DNA of 64,000 bases from Ruminococcaceae bacterium UBA1036 (GCA_002316805.1 DCEF01000010.1:186001-250000); one strand, 5' to 3'; shown: positions 37,334 through 45,191, counted from the stretch's first letter. Translations and numbers: made by a program. The notes: a model not told the origin generated them from the letters alone.

Positions 37334-38077
37334 ATGTTAAGAAGCAAACGCCTATCACGTAATATTTGCTTGGTCTTATCATTTTGCATAATCACAGCAG
37401 CAATGTCTTTTATGCCATCTACAAAAGCGCACGCAAGTTCTGCGGATCCAAATGTCCAGCTTGATTACGTCCAGAAATACGACTTGGGCGAAGCTTCAAA
37501 TTATGGATATGATGGATATGTTGGATATATAGATGTTAAAAATCTCGCCTATGAAAAGAATGTGACCGTACATTATACCACAGACGGAAAATCATGGCAG
37601 GATATTTCAGCAGAATATATTAAAGCAGATCCTGAGGACCCACAGTATGATGTCTGGAAATTCAGCATGGCCATACCTTCTTCATCACTAACATTTGCCA
37701 TAAAATACGAAGTCAACGGACAAACTTACTGGGATAATAATGAATGGAATAACTATACCGTTTCACCGACTGCTCCAATTATTCTTGGAAAATGCGTACT
37801 TAAAACAGTAAAGATTAGTGAAAACGCCCCCGCAGTTATTCTACTTAAAAATCTTGCGTATGAAAAAATGGTGTTTATAAATTATACAACGGATAACTGG
37901 GCCACTTCCAACAGTGTAGATGCCAACTATGAAAAATCTTTGTCAGAAAATATCGAACAATGGAAAATACCAAGCAGTATTCCTCACGGTTCGAATGTAA
38001 AGTTCACTGTGACTTATATGGTAAATAACGTAGCTTATTTCGATAATAATTTTGGCGATTATTATACTAACTATTAA
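37334..38077 (+). CDS. Secreted protein of two CBM21-like starch/glycogen-binding repeats
   Basis: A signal peptide (basic start, hydrophobic core, 'KAHA-SS' cleavage near residue 34) precedes two homologous repeats. Each has the CBM21 pattern: '(V/L)KNLAYEKxVxxxYTTD' and a terminal 'Y(W/F)DNNxxxxY' (about 68-140 and 175-247). CBM21 modules bind glycogen and starch in fungal amylases and in eukaryotic PP1 targeting subunits. The 247-aa protein has no catalytic domain and nothing after repeat two, so it is probably an extracellular glucan-binding or carrier protein. AGGAGG lies 9 bp before the ATG at 37334. A single-gene unit with its own promoter and terminator. Its chromosomal edge position borders the island. 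Confidence 0.78.
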   Translation: MLRSKRLSRNICLVLSFCIITAAMSFMPSTKAHASSADPNVQLDYVQKYDLGEASNYGYDGYVGYIDVKNLAYEKNVTVHYTTDGKSWQDISAEYIKADPEDPQYDVWKFSMAIPSSSLTFAIKYEVNGQTYWDNNEWNNYTVSPTAPIILGKCVLKTVKISENAPAVILLKNLAYEKMVFINYTTDNWATSNSVDANYEKSLSENIEQWKIPSSIPHGSNVKFTVTYMVNNVAYFDNNFGDYYTNY

Positions 38078-38101
38078 TTCACTTAATTGTCTAATTATGG
38101 C

Positions 38102-38136
38102 GAAGGCCGTACCGGAGCAATTCCGATACGGCCTTC
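38102..38136 (+). terminator. Terminator of the CBM21 gene
   Basis: GAAGGCCGTA pairs with TACGGCCTTC (10 bp, plus inner CGG/CCG). Confidence 0.8.
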
Positions 38137-38173
38137 TGCTGCGTTTTGTGTATCATAAATGTATCACGAGGGT

Positions 38174-38219
38174 AAAAAAAGTCCCCAGAAACTGCGTAAA
38201 GATGCGGTTCCTGGGGGCT
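38174..38219 (-). terminator. Displaced guaA terminator at island left edge
   Basis: On the minus strand AGCCCCCAGGAACCGC and GCAGTTTCTGGGGACT form an imperfect long stem followed by TTTTTTTACC, a classic intrinsic terminator. No intact minus-strand gene ends nearby. It directly follows the left copy of the guaA tail sequence, so it is best read as the original guaA terminator before the insertion. Confidence 0.7.
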
Positions 38220-38228
38220 TTGTAGGTT

Positions 38229-38239
38229 ATTCCCACTCG
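38229..38239 (+). repeat. Left attachment-site copy of guaA 3' end (att)
   Basis: ATTCCCACTCG matches exactly the end of guaA at 48316-48326. After one mismatch TC also agrees. On the minus strand this copy can be read as ...SEWE-stop, echoing the IEWE-stop of GuaA. It is the probable far boundary of an integrated element. Confidence 0.65.
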
Positions 38240-38458
38240 CTCACTTTGGGTGAATCTTAAACAATTTTGTTTAGCAAATATAACTTTACATATTCTGATT
38301 CCATAAGATATTCATATTGGAAGGGCTTACTTATTTCCGGTTGCCAAAATGTTGCCGCTTAGTGCCAATTAACAATGGGAATATAAACTACATCCAACGT
38401 CTAAAATTTTCTTTTATTCTCTCCAATTTCGACATCAATATTGTCAGAAATGTCTTGC
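38240..38458. other. Non-coding left end of the island
   Basis: AT-rich with no supported gene. On the minus strand a 24-codon frame begins ATG immediately at the stop of the permease remnant and ends at about 38390. It might be the start of a second permease subunit, but it is too short to identify. Confidence 0.3.
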
Positions 38459-38695
38459 TCATCCAGCAATGTCCCGGCGGGAAAAGGCAATATATGCAGC
38501 TGCAAGAAACGCAACACAATATACGCCGCAGATGATCAGCGCCATGCCGTAAAACGGTGCGCCTCTGCTCAAAAACGAACTGAACCCCGTATCCGCAAAG
38601 AAGATTAGCTTGCCCCAGCCGAAGTTATCGGCAATCTGACTCGTAAAACTGCCGCCGAACATCAGAAAGATAGAAAGACCGGTGGCAAGCGACTC
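38459..38695 (-). pseudogene. C-terminal remnant of an ABC-2 type permease
   Basis: About 78 codons encode three hydrophobic helices with 'ATGLSIFLMFGGSF' and 'APFYGMALIICGVYCV', ending 'YIAFSRRDIAG'. This is the usual end of an ABC-2 family (antibiotic-resistance or lantibiotic type) permease, whose last residues are basic and acidic after helix six. The 5' part is lost at a junction with the integrase fragment at about 38692. No ATPase gene remains. A non-functional leftover. Confidence 0.6.
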
Positions 38696-38808
38696 TAAGT
38701 GAATTGTTAGGGCACGCAGATGTAAACACAACGCTCAACCGATACGTCCACTCTTTGGATGAGCAAAAACGGGAAGCAATGTCGTTAATGGCTGGATTAT
38801 ATAAATGA
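38692..38808 (+). pseudogene. C-terminal remnant of a tyrosine integrase
   Basis: The frame reads TLSELLGHADVNTTLNRYVH and ends 'MSLMAGLYK' at a TGA at 38806. The 'LGHADVNTTLNRY' segment holds the box II His and the catalytic Tyr of phage-type integrases. The N-terminal and Arg-containing parts are missing upstream, where the permease remnant begins on the other strand. It is too short to be scored as a long open frame. It is a different fragment from the integrase N-terminus at 48.1 kb and points the other way. Confidence 0.75.
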
Positions 38809-38887
38809 AGTAACTCGTTATATAATTTCTCTATCACTCTGCGGTATTTAAGAGCTTTAGGATAGAAACAGATCAGATCGAAATTTT

Positions 38888-38958
38888 ACCATCAATTTAC
38901 CGTCAAAGCAAGAGAGCTCCTGTTTTCCCTACTTTTTGACCGTCAAATTTACCGTCAA
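38888..38958 (+). repeat. ACCRTCAA repeats downstream of the integrase remnant
   Basis: Four copies of ACC(A/G)TCAA at 38888, 38899, 38939 and 38951, in two pairs spaced 11 and 12 bp and embedded in AATTTACCGTCAAA. Tandem short repeats next to an integrase end commonly serve as arm-type binding sites of tyrosine integrases. Confidence 0.55.
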
Positions 38959-38991
38959 ACAGCATTTTAGTTACAGTCATCAAGACATGAA

Positions 38992-39023
38992 AAAATCCAG
39001 GAGCCACATGGCTTTTGGATTTT
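38992..39023 (-). terminator. Hairpin with T-tract inside the island
   Basis: AAATCCA/TGGATTT outer and AGCC/GGCT inner stems. Runs of T on the minus side (TTTTTTC) and a shorter one on the plus side. No gene ends exactly here now. Confidence 0.55.
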
Positions 39024-39363
39024 CTTTGGTTGCGTGGGTCGGAAACCGATGGTATGTACTTTCACATACCACACAGCAGCCTAATTCCGCGTTTCTCTAC
39101 CATGCATAAGGAAGTCTTTAAAACAGGTTTTCTTATGTTTTTTTGCTCTCATGCCATGTTACGGCTATGAAACCGCAGCTTTGTCTTCTTATATTTACTT
39201 TCTAAATTGCAGGTTAGTTTATTGCACTAACAGTCAGTCTAAATTTTCCAAGAAAAGTCTTACAAAAAAAATAAATATTGGAATTTACTTGTATTATGTA
39301 AACCATGTGTTACAATGAGTTTATAAGAACTTGAAATAAGATGAGTGCTGTCATATCGGAAAG
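39024..39363. other. Non-coding stretch before the GH130 gene
   Basis: About 340 bp, AT-rich, with no supported gene. A GTATGTacttTCACATAC-like imperfect palindrome near 39052-39070 is the only structure noted. No clear consensus promoter for the GH130 frame was found. Confidence 0.3.
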
Positions 39364-40275
39364 ATGACGTCATTTGGAATCGAGTATTGCTTTATTTTTC
39401 ATCATACCACATTGATTTTTAGAAAGAATAGCGTTTTATTGCAACATTTTGTAACAAGGCTGAAAAGCTACGACAATACATATCAGGACTTATTTGTCCG
39501 TTACGCGTCTAATCCCGTCTTGTCAGCAAAGGATTGGCCATATCCGGCGAATACGGTATTCAATCCGGCGGCTACCTCTTTCCAGAACAAGACTTTACTG
39601 CTTGCGCGGGTTGAGGAATTGGACAAATGGGCAATCACATATACCGCATTTCCAAAATCAGGGCCTATGGTTTCCCTCGCACTGACAAAAGACTTTACCG
39701 AATTCGAGAGAATGGGTTCTCTTTTGCCTCCGGAGGATAAAGATGCCGCTTTGTTTCTAAGAAAGATAAACGGCAAATGGATTCTGATTCACAGACCGGT
39801 TACTGTGAGCGGAGAACCGTGGATGCATATCTGGGCGTCGAGTTCGAAAGACCTGCAACATTGGGAAGGCCATAGGGTACTGATTCCTGCGCGCGCAGGT
39901 GCCTGGTGGGATGCGAACAAGGTTGGTTTAAGTGCACAGCCGCTTGAAACTCCGGACGGCTGGCTGATTCTGTATTATGGTATGAGGCAGACTGCGGCAG
40001 GAGCCATTTACCGTTTGGGTTTGGTTCTCCTTGATCTGGAAGACCCATTTAAAATTTTGCACAGAAGCGATGAATGGATATTCTGGCCGCAAACGATTTA
40101 CGAAAAAAAGGGCGATGTGGGCGGCGCAGTATTCCCATGCGGATGGCTGCTGAACCCTTCCGCGGAGAAGGTCAGGATGTATTACGGCGCGGCGGATACC
40201 TGCATCGCTCTTGCTACAGCAAATTTAAGTGATTTGCTTCAGTATATCAGTATATCAAATCTTGTCCGGAAGTGA
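39364..40275 (+). pseudogene. GH130 glycoside phosphorylase-like frame with internal loss
   Basis: The frame matches GH130 mannoside phosphorylases on both sides of a gap: 'NPVLSAKDWPYPANTVFNPAA' region, then 'TYTAFPKSGPMVSLALTKDF', 'DKDAALFLRKINGKWILIHRP', 'GWLILYYGMRQTAAGAIYRLGLVLLDLEDP' and 'YYGAADTCIALATA'. Between 'LLLARVEELDKW' (about residue 89) and 'AITYTAF' some 40-50 residues expected in the family are absent, including the E-D-P-R motif with the catalytic Asp. The deletion is in frame. The start is uncertain; the first ~40 residues are atypical. Probably inactive. It may have acted on beta-mannosides. Confidence 0.7.
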
Positions 40276-40308
40276 AATAGGAAGATATAATTAAATATTA
40301 TATTACGT

Positions 40309-40350
40309 CCGAGCCTGTTTTGCCGTAAGGTAAACAGGCTCGGCTTTTTT
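40309..40350 (+). terminator. Terminator after the GH130 frame
   Basis: CCGAGCCTGTTT pairs with AAACAGGCTCGG (12 bp, 11-nt loop), followed by CTTTTTT. Confidence 0.93.
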
Positions 40351-40460
40351 ATAAAATGCATGGGGAATCTTGCATGCATATATGATAGATTTCAGGATTG
40401 AACATGCCCGGATAGAAGCAAATTTCTGCCGGACAGTAACCTGCTTAGAGAAAGGGAATC

Positions 40461-40547
40461 ATGAAAGCATTATTTTTAGCAGGAGGAATGGGAACAAGAC
40501 TGAAGCCATTAACCGATAAAATTTCAAAAATGGAAGCGATTGTCTGA
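40461..40547 (+). pseudogene. N-terminal stub of a sugar-phosphate nucleotidyltransferase
   Basis: 28 codons: 'MKALFLAGGMGTRLKPLTDK' then a junction at about codon 22 and a TGA. The GGMGTRLKPLT loop is the NTP-binding signature of mannose-1-phosphate guanylyltransferase/glucose-1-phosphate transferases. AAAGGGAA precedes the ATG, so the stub may still be translated. The remaining ~90% of the gene was deleted, fusing it to the next remnant. Beside GH130 it suggests a former mannose-linked pathway. Confidence 0.75.
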
Positions 40548-40582
40548 CTACAATAAAGACAAAGACCGATTATATTTTTCAT

Positions 40583-41587
40583 ATGACTGACGACACCGGA
40601 ATGCTCCAGCACTCCATCTATGGAGTCCCCAATCTCTCAGAGGGGTATACATCCGATGATAGTGCCAGAGCGTTGATTATGGCCGTTGGTCTGTATGACC
40701 GATACCGCAGGAAGAAGTTTAAGAAATTAATCTACAAATATGTTGCCTTCCTGTGCCATGCTCAAAACGCGAACGGAACCTTCCGGAATTTCATGGGTTA
40801 CAACCGTGAATTTCTGGAAGAAGAAGGTTCGGAAGACTGTTTCGGGCGCTGTCTGTGGGTCCTGTGCTACACTCTTGGTAGCTCTGTCACTCCGCAAAAC
40901 GTGAAAAGGACCATTGGGGAAATGATTCAGCGGGCACTGCCCCATTGCTTGAAACTTATTTCCCCCAGGGGGTTTCCCCCAGGGCAAAAGCCTACATAGT
41001 GATTGGGCTGGGTTGTCTGAGCGACGGAGAAAATACGGATTATATTTCAGGACTAACTTCTTCTCTTGCCGAACAGTATGATCTCCATAACGATGGCGAC
41101 TGGCACTGATTTGAAGACAGCATAACCTACAGTAATGCAACGCTGCCGTGGGCAATGCTCACGGCTTATCAAATTACAAAAGAAAAACGATTTCGAGAAA
41201 TTGGATTTCAAAGTCTGAATTTTCTGAAACGCATGACCTTAACAAAGGATTATTTTAAACCGATTGGCTGTAACGGGTGGCTTCAAAAAGGAAAAGAGCC
41301 AGCCGGATTTGACGAACAGCCCGTAGAGGCCTGTGAAATGACATTGCATTTCTTGAGGCCTATGCGGTCTCTCAGGACAAGAAATATCTCGGCATGGCTT
41401 CGGCATGGCTAAGATGTGCTTTTTCTGGTATTGTGGCAACAATTCGGGAAAGCTGTGTCTGCTTGATCATGAAACAGGCGGCTGGTACGATGGAATAGAG
41501 ACTGTCGGATTGAACCTGAACCAAGGTGCCGAAAGTGTCGTATCTTTCTGGATTGCTTATCTGGCAATGAACCCCCATGCCAAATAA
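40583..41587 (+). pseudogene. Multiply interrupted glycosyltransferase-associated C-terminal region
   Basis: Three frames tile one former protein. 'DDTGMLQHSIYGVPNLSEGYTSDDSARAL' through 'FMGYNREFLEEEGSEDCFGRCLW' (40583-40970), then 'ITYSNATLPWAMLTAYQIT' to 'FDEQPVEACEM' (41100-41350), then 'GGWYDGIETVGLNLNQGAESVVSFWIAYLAM' (41480-41587). Between parts one and two a TGA (41108) stands where the family has Trp before FED. Further frameshifts lie near 40975 and 41350. This region is usually the C-terminal half of a GT4-type glycosyltransferase protein found with GH130 genes; its own N-terminus is deleted. Inactive. Confidence 0.7.
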
Positions 41588-41654
41588 TTTTTACAGACTG
41601 CATCCATTTGCCGCGGCTGATTCCTTCCTTAATGGAATTAGTTCAAAACATCAT

Positions 41655-41687
41655 AAAAGAAGCCAACAATCTTTGTGGGCTTCTTTT
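41655..41687. terminator. Terminator after the glycosyltransferase remnant
   Basis: AAAAGAAGCC pairs with GGCTTCTTTT; A/T tracts on both sides suggest action in both directions. Confidence 0.85.
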
Positions 41688-41846
41688 CTGATGTTTTCCT
41701 GAGATTCAAAGTCGTATATGAGGATTGGCAGTAAAATACCGCGATAAAGGAAGAATCGTTGCTCACGAAATAGATGGCTCGGCTGGCAGTAATCCTTTGT
41801 TTTGGGGAATAATAGATTAAAATAGCATGATTGTGAGGACACGTAC

Positions 41847-42959
41847 ATGGACATTGCAATAATTGGAACATCAAAAAAAGAACATGAAAAGAGGGTTCCC
41901 ATCCACCCGGATCAAATTAGCTGGATACCGCCGGAAACAAGGAAGCATTTATTCTTTGAAAAGGGATATGGAGTCCCGTTTGGCATGGACGATGAGAAAA
42001 TATCTCTGCTGACCGGAAATCGTTCAATAGAACGCAAAGAGCTTTTCCATGCTTGTAAGGCAATTCTAATTACAAAACCTGTTGCGGAAGATTTTGAAGA
42101 GATGCAGGAGGGTGCCCTTGTATGGGGTTGGCTTCATAGTGTCCAACAGAGTATCATAACTCAGTATGCGATCGACAAGAAGTTGACCCTGATAGCATGG
42201 GAAAATATGTATCATCATGGAGAACGTGACCTAACCCATATATTTTATAGAAACAACGAAATGGCCGGGTACTGCGGCGTTCAGCACGCTCTTCAGCTAA
42301 TTGGAATAGACGGAGGCTATGGGCCGAAGCGAAAGGTGGCTGTCATAAGCATGGGCTCTGCCAGCAGAGGGGCTCTGTATGGCTTATTAGGACATGGATT
42401 CACCGATATTACGGTGTACACCCGGCGGCCGTCCTATTTAACTATTGATAAGATACCGGGAATTCAATATCAGCAAATGACTAAAAATGCGGCAGGGCTA
42501 ATCGAGGTTATAAGCTCTAACGGAGATAAAATGCCTCTCGTCGATGAGCTGACAGAAAAGGATGTCATTGTGAACGGCGTCCTGCAGAATCCGAATAACC
42601 CGGATATGTATATTAGAGAAAACGATATTGCAAAATTCAAGAAGACATGCCTGATCATTGATATAAGCTGCTCATCGGGAATGGGATTCAGCTTTGCACG
42701 TCCGACGAGCTTTTCCGATCCGATATTTAAGATCGGGAATATCAAGTATTATGCAGTCGATCACACCCCATCGCTTTTATGGAACAGCGCATCCTGGGAA
42801 ATATCAAACGGAATTCTGCCTTATCTGCCATATATTGTAGAGGAATCAGAGAATAAGGTTTTAAAAGATGCAACAGATATAAAAGATGGGAAAATTCTAA
42901 ATAAAGATATTTTATCTTTTCAAAACCGTGCTCTGGCATATCCTTATAAACAACTTTAG
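41847..42959 (+). CDS. Alanine dehydrogenase/transhydrogenase-family oxidoreductase (possibly N5-carboxyethyl-ornithine synthase-like)
   Basis: 'IAIIGTSKKEHEKRVPIHPDQI' is the AlaDH/PNT N-terminal domain with the substrate-binding Arg and nearby Lys. 'KVAVISMGSASRGALYGLLG' is the NAD(P)-binding loop, with a Ser-Ala-Ser in place of the usual Gly-x-Gly. 'VDHTPSLLWNSASWEIS' aligns with the substrate loop of alanine dehydrogenases. The divergent loop and length (370 aa) fit carboxyethyl-ornithine or lysine-type dehydrogenases better than classical alanine dehydrogenase, but this is inference. The reading frame is intact, unusual in this decayed island. No partner gene is adjacent. Confidence 0.7.
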   Translation: MDIAIIGTSKKEHEKRVPIHPDQISWIPPETRKHLFFEKGYGVPFGMDDEKISLLTGNRSIERKELFHACKAILITKPVAEDFEEMQEGALVWGWLHSVQQSIITQYAIDKKLTLIAWENMYHHGERDLTHIFYRNNEMAGYCGVQHALQLIGIDGGYGPKRKVAVISMGSASRGALYGLLGHGFTDITVYTRRPSYLTIDKIPGIQYQQMTKNAAGLIEVISSNGDKMPLVDELTEKDVIVNGVLQNPNNPDMYIRENDIAKFKKTCLIIDISCSSGMGFSFARPTSFSDPIFKIGNIKYYAVDHTPSLLWNSASWEISNGILPYLPYIVEESENKVLKDATDIKDGKILNKDILSFQNRALAYPYKQL

Positions 42960-43059
42960 TGACAGAATAAAAAACATGCCGCAGCCCATTGCTATCGAGG
43001 AAATTCTTACAGGTTATAAATCTTTCGAATAACAAGCATTGGAATCTCCCATAAACTTA

Positions 43060-43260
43060 GATGACCCCCCTCAACCACACGCTATGCGTGTGAGATAGTC
43101 TATCGATAGCGTCGATATGGAAAATAAGGACCTCATTTTGCTAAAATAGATGCGGGTAACGCCAACCGCACAAAAAGCAAAATGGGGTTCATCCATAACA
43201 ATAGACGAGAAAAGCTTATCGCATACCAAAGTACAGTTTACAAGGGACGACACAGTGTAA
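43060..43260 (+). mobile_element. IS200/IS605-like remnant
   Basis: A 7-bp hairpin with a 3-nt loop (CACACGC-TAT-GCGTGTG, 43076-43092) resembles the subterminal hairpins of IS200/IS605 ends. A frame at about 43180-43260 reads 'DEKSLSHTK', like the start of TnpA in this family, then stops. Too short to be active. The assignment rests on a short motif. Confidence 0.4.
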
Positions 43261-43283
43261 CGGTCTGACGGGTATTCTGTCCG

Positions 43284-43683
43284 TCAGATTTTCCATGTAA
43301 TGTTCAGCCTGTCTCTGGTGGCATCCACGGTAGTAACCAGCAAATCCAGCACCAGGCGTTTATCGTCGAAGCTCACGCTGCCCCATGTATCCAGACCAGA
43401 TAGCCGGAAATTTGCTTCACCTGTTCCGGGCTGATTATCTCGCGACGGTCAGTTCCGCAATCTCTTTGACAAAAGCCTGCTTCCTGCTGTCCAGTTCCGC
43501 AATCTTCACGTTTACATAGGCAAGCAGAACGCTGTTCGCTCCGGTCAGACTGTCCACCAGCTTTTCAATTTCACTGTCCACACGGGCAAGCTCTACCTGC
43601 AAAGCGGTGATTTTCGGATTGCCCTTTGCCGCCCTTTTCCGGCTTGTCAGGGTCTTGTAGCTTTCCAGCTTCTTTACCACCCG
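43284..43683 (-). pseudogene. C-terminal remnant of a large serine recombinase
   Basis: 'VKKLESYKTLTSRKRAAKGNPKI' region, 'VDSEIEKLVDSLTGANSVLLAYVNVKIAELD' (coiled coil), then after a stop and frameshifts 'SVSFDDKRLVLDLLVTTVDAT' and a 'NITWKI' end at 43284. This is the C-terminal part of recombinases of the Tn4451/phage type. It is joined at about 43683 directly to the Rhs tail, in a different frame. At least two frame changes make it dead. A hairpin (TCTGACGG/CCGTCAGA, 43264-43288) overlaps the stop. Confidence 0.75.
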
Positions 43684-44152
43684 TTGCTACGTTCGCAATC
43701 ACATCGCTGGCAAAAGTTGTAATAAGGCCTGTGGCGGCACCAACTCCTAATAGAATTAAGTCGTCAATCCCTGCAACCTGTCCCAGAGGATCAACAAACA
43801 ATATCGGGTTTCCAACGACAAAGTTATAAAGATTCAGCGTCTGGATATTATCGATAGACCCCTTCTTAATATCCGCGTTGAGGAACCGTTTCAACTCGGG
43901 GGAATAGTATCTCGCCCGCATGTAGTACAGGCCGTTTGCGTCAGTAAGAACCCCGTCGCGGCCATTGTACAAGAGCGACGTGTCACTGCTTCCGGTATGC
44001 GTCAGCAATTCCCCATAGGCCCCGTAGGTGAAGCGGTCGGTGACAGTTCCCAACGAATTCGTCAGAGCCACCGTGCTCCCACGGAAGTCGAAATGGTAAA
44101 CATTGTATCCGGTGGAATCCTGCTGCCCAATCAGGCCAAGCCCGTACACAGG
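43684..44152 (-). pseudogene. Rhs core end plus start of a third toxin tail (truncated)
   Basis: Begins abruptly in the Rhs core with 'YGLGLIGQQDSTGYNVYHFDFRG' region and runs through 'NGLYYMRARYYSPELKRFLNAD' to the boundary motif 'NPILFVDPLGQ'. After it comes a new hydrophobic tail 'IDDLILLGVGAATGLITTFASDVIANVATGG', cut by the serine recombinase junction. A stop codon precedes the first core codon, so there is no native start. It is close in DNA sequence to the core at 45.99-46.26 kb (about 88% by eye over the best part), but the tail is unrelated to the other tails. Confidence 0.8.
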
Positions 44153-44231
44153 TTAAAACCAGCCAAATGCAGAGGGCGACTTTACCTTCTGCATTTGGCT
44201 TTTGTGATTACATGCATTTGCACTGTAATGC

Positions 44232-44486
44232 TTAAGGCTTTCTTATAAGTATGGAGACAAGAAAAATCAGTGCAATAATAGTTGCAATGATAGCGGAATT
44301 AGACCATATCTTTCTATGAGTCATTGAATTGGGATCGTATTTCAAATACTGTCTTTCTGATCCCCACATTCTTATTCCGACAACCCGGCCAATACCAAAA
44401 AATACAAACAGAAGAATAAACCAACCAGAGAACATCACAATAACTTGTATTGGTATTGGAAGTCGAAAGAAAAACTCAACTAACAA
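44232..44486 (-). CDS. Small two-helix membrane protein, candidate immunity protein A2
   Basis: An 84-aa protein with two hydrophobic helices (about 12-34 and 60-80) around a polar loop 'RMWGSERQYLKYDPNSMT'. It is about half identical to the gene at 44799-45053 (my alignment: 41 of 84), with the loop nearly unchanged. Both begin at TTG; here GAGGGGG lies 8 bp upstream. Each lies directly downstream of an Rhs tail of the same type, the arrangement of toxin-immunity pairs. I recognise no named family. A role as membrane immunity protein is inferred from position only. Confidence 0.6.
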   Translation of the reverse strand: MLVEFFFRLPIPIQVIVMFSGWFILLFVFFGIGRVVGIRMWGSERQYLKYDPNSMTHRKIWSNSAIIATIIALIFLVSILIRKP

Positions 44487-44507
44487 AAAGATGGCCCCCT
44501 CACGCAA

Positions 44508-44795
44508 TCATTTTTTGTTTATCGTTGCCGCGTGCGCTTTAACTTCATTTCCAGCAAAGACATCATTAATAAACGCTCCTGTTGCGTTGCCACCAATGGT
44601 ATAGGCGATACTTTTCAGTCCTACTTTTTCCAAGATATCCGCAATTTCTTCTTTTGCAATTTGATCTCCATTGGCTATTATTTTCCCCGCTGATTTATTT
44701 AAGTATTTTGCAAGTAATCCGTTTTGTGTCCATCTGCCAATCATTTCGCCGGTTTCCCCATAGAGGATGCCAGGACCTCCAATTTCCCTGGCAAA
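44508..44795 (-). pseudogene. Orphan Rhs toxin tail A2 without core
   Basis: A 96-codon frame starts directly after the stop of the small membrane gene and reads 'GGPGILYGETGEMIGRW' then 'LAKYLNKSAGKIIANGDQIAKEEI'. It matches the last ~75 residues of the intact tail at 45.3 kb but has no Rhs core and no Shine-Dalgarno. An internal ATG at 44744 is possible. It looks like a displaced ('orphan') C-terminal module kept with its own downstream partner gene. Such modules can recombine into a full Rhs gene to change the toxin. Confidence 0.7.
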
Positions 44796-44798
44796 TCA

Positions 44799-45053
44799 CT
44801 ACTTCCGTCTGAACAGAATAAATACAAATAGAGATGTAACTAAAATTGCTGACATGATAAATGATCTAAATAAAATTTGTTTAAAAGTCATTGAATTAGG
44901 ATCGTACTTAAAATACTGCCTTACCGATCCCCACATTCTTACCCCAATTGCTCGGCCAATAGTAAGCATTGCTAAAATCAATAAAAAGAATCCGGCAAAC
45001 AGTGTAACAAATTGCAAAGGTATCGAAAGTCTGAACACCCATTCAAACAACAA
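44799..45053 (-). CDS. Small two-helix membrane protein, candidate immunity protein A1
   Basis: 84 aa, same topology and motif as the copy at 44232-44486 ('RMWGSVRQYFKYDPNSMT' between helices). TTG start with GAGGAG about 10 bp upstream. It lies 280 bp downstream of the Rhs gene fragment with tail A and is separated from it by a strong hairpin, so it may have its own promoter. The stop codon (TAG) is immediately followed by a TGA and then the homologous region of the orphan tail, a clean recombination edge. Function inferred from context. Confidence 0.6.
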   Translation of the reverse strand: MLFEWVFRLSIPLQFVTLFAGFFLLILAMLTIGRAIGVRMWGSVRQYFKYDPNSMTFKQILFRSFIMSAILVTSLFVFILFRRK

Positions 45054-45191
45054 AATATGACTCCTCTCATAACTGAATTAACTTGTACCCAATTGCTGCA
45101 CCATGTCCTTGACTGGACTAAAAGCAAGTTACTTCATAATAGAATCTCTTGTAAAGCATAAACCATTTCTTTTTGAATGAAAGTTGAAAAC

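Noticed and set aside
38625..38837. A 70-codon minus-strand frame overlapping the integrase C-terminus
   Set aside because: It is the reverse complement of the integrase fragment, which carries the conserved LGHADVNTTLNRY motif.
38888..38958. CRISPR-like short repeat array
   Set aside because: Repeats are only 8-14 bp with 3-32 bp between them and lie beside an integrase remnant; arm-type sites are a better reading.
41651..41902. Minus-strand open frames upstream of the AlaDH-family gene
   Set aside because: They cross a clear terminator and the start of the plus-strand gene, with no ribosome site or similarity.
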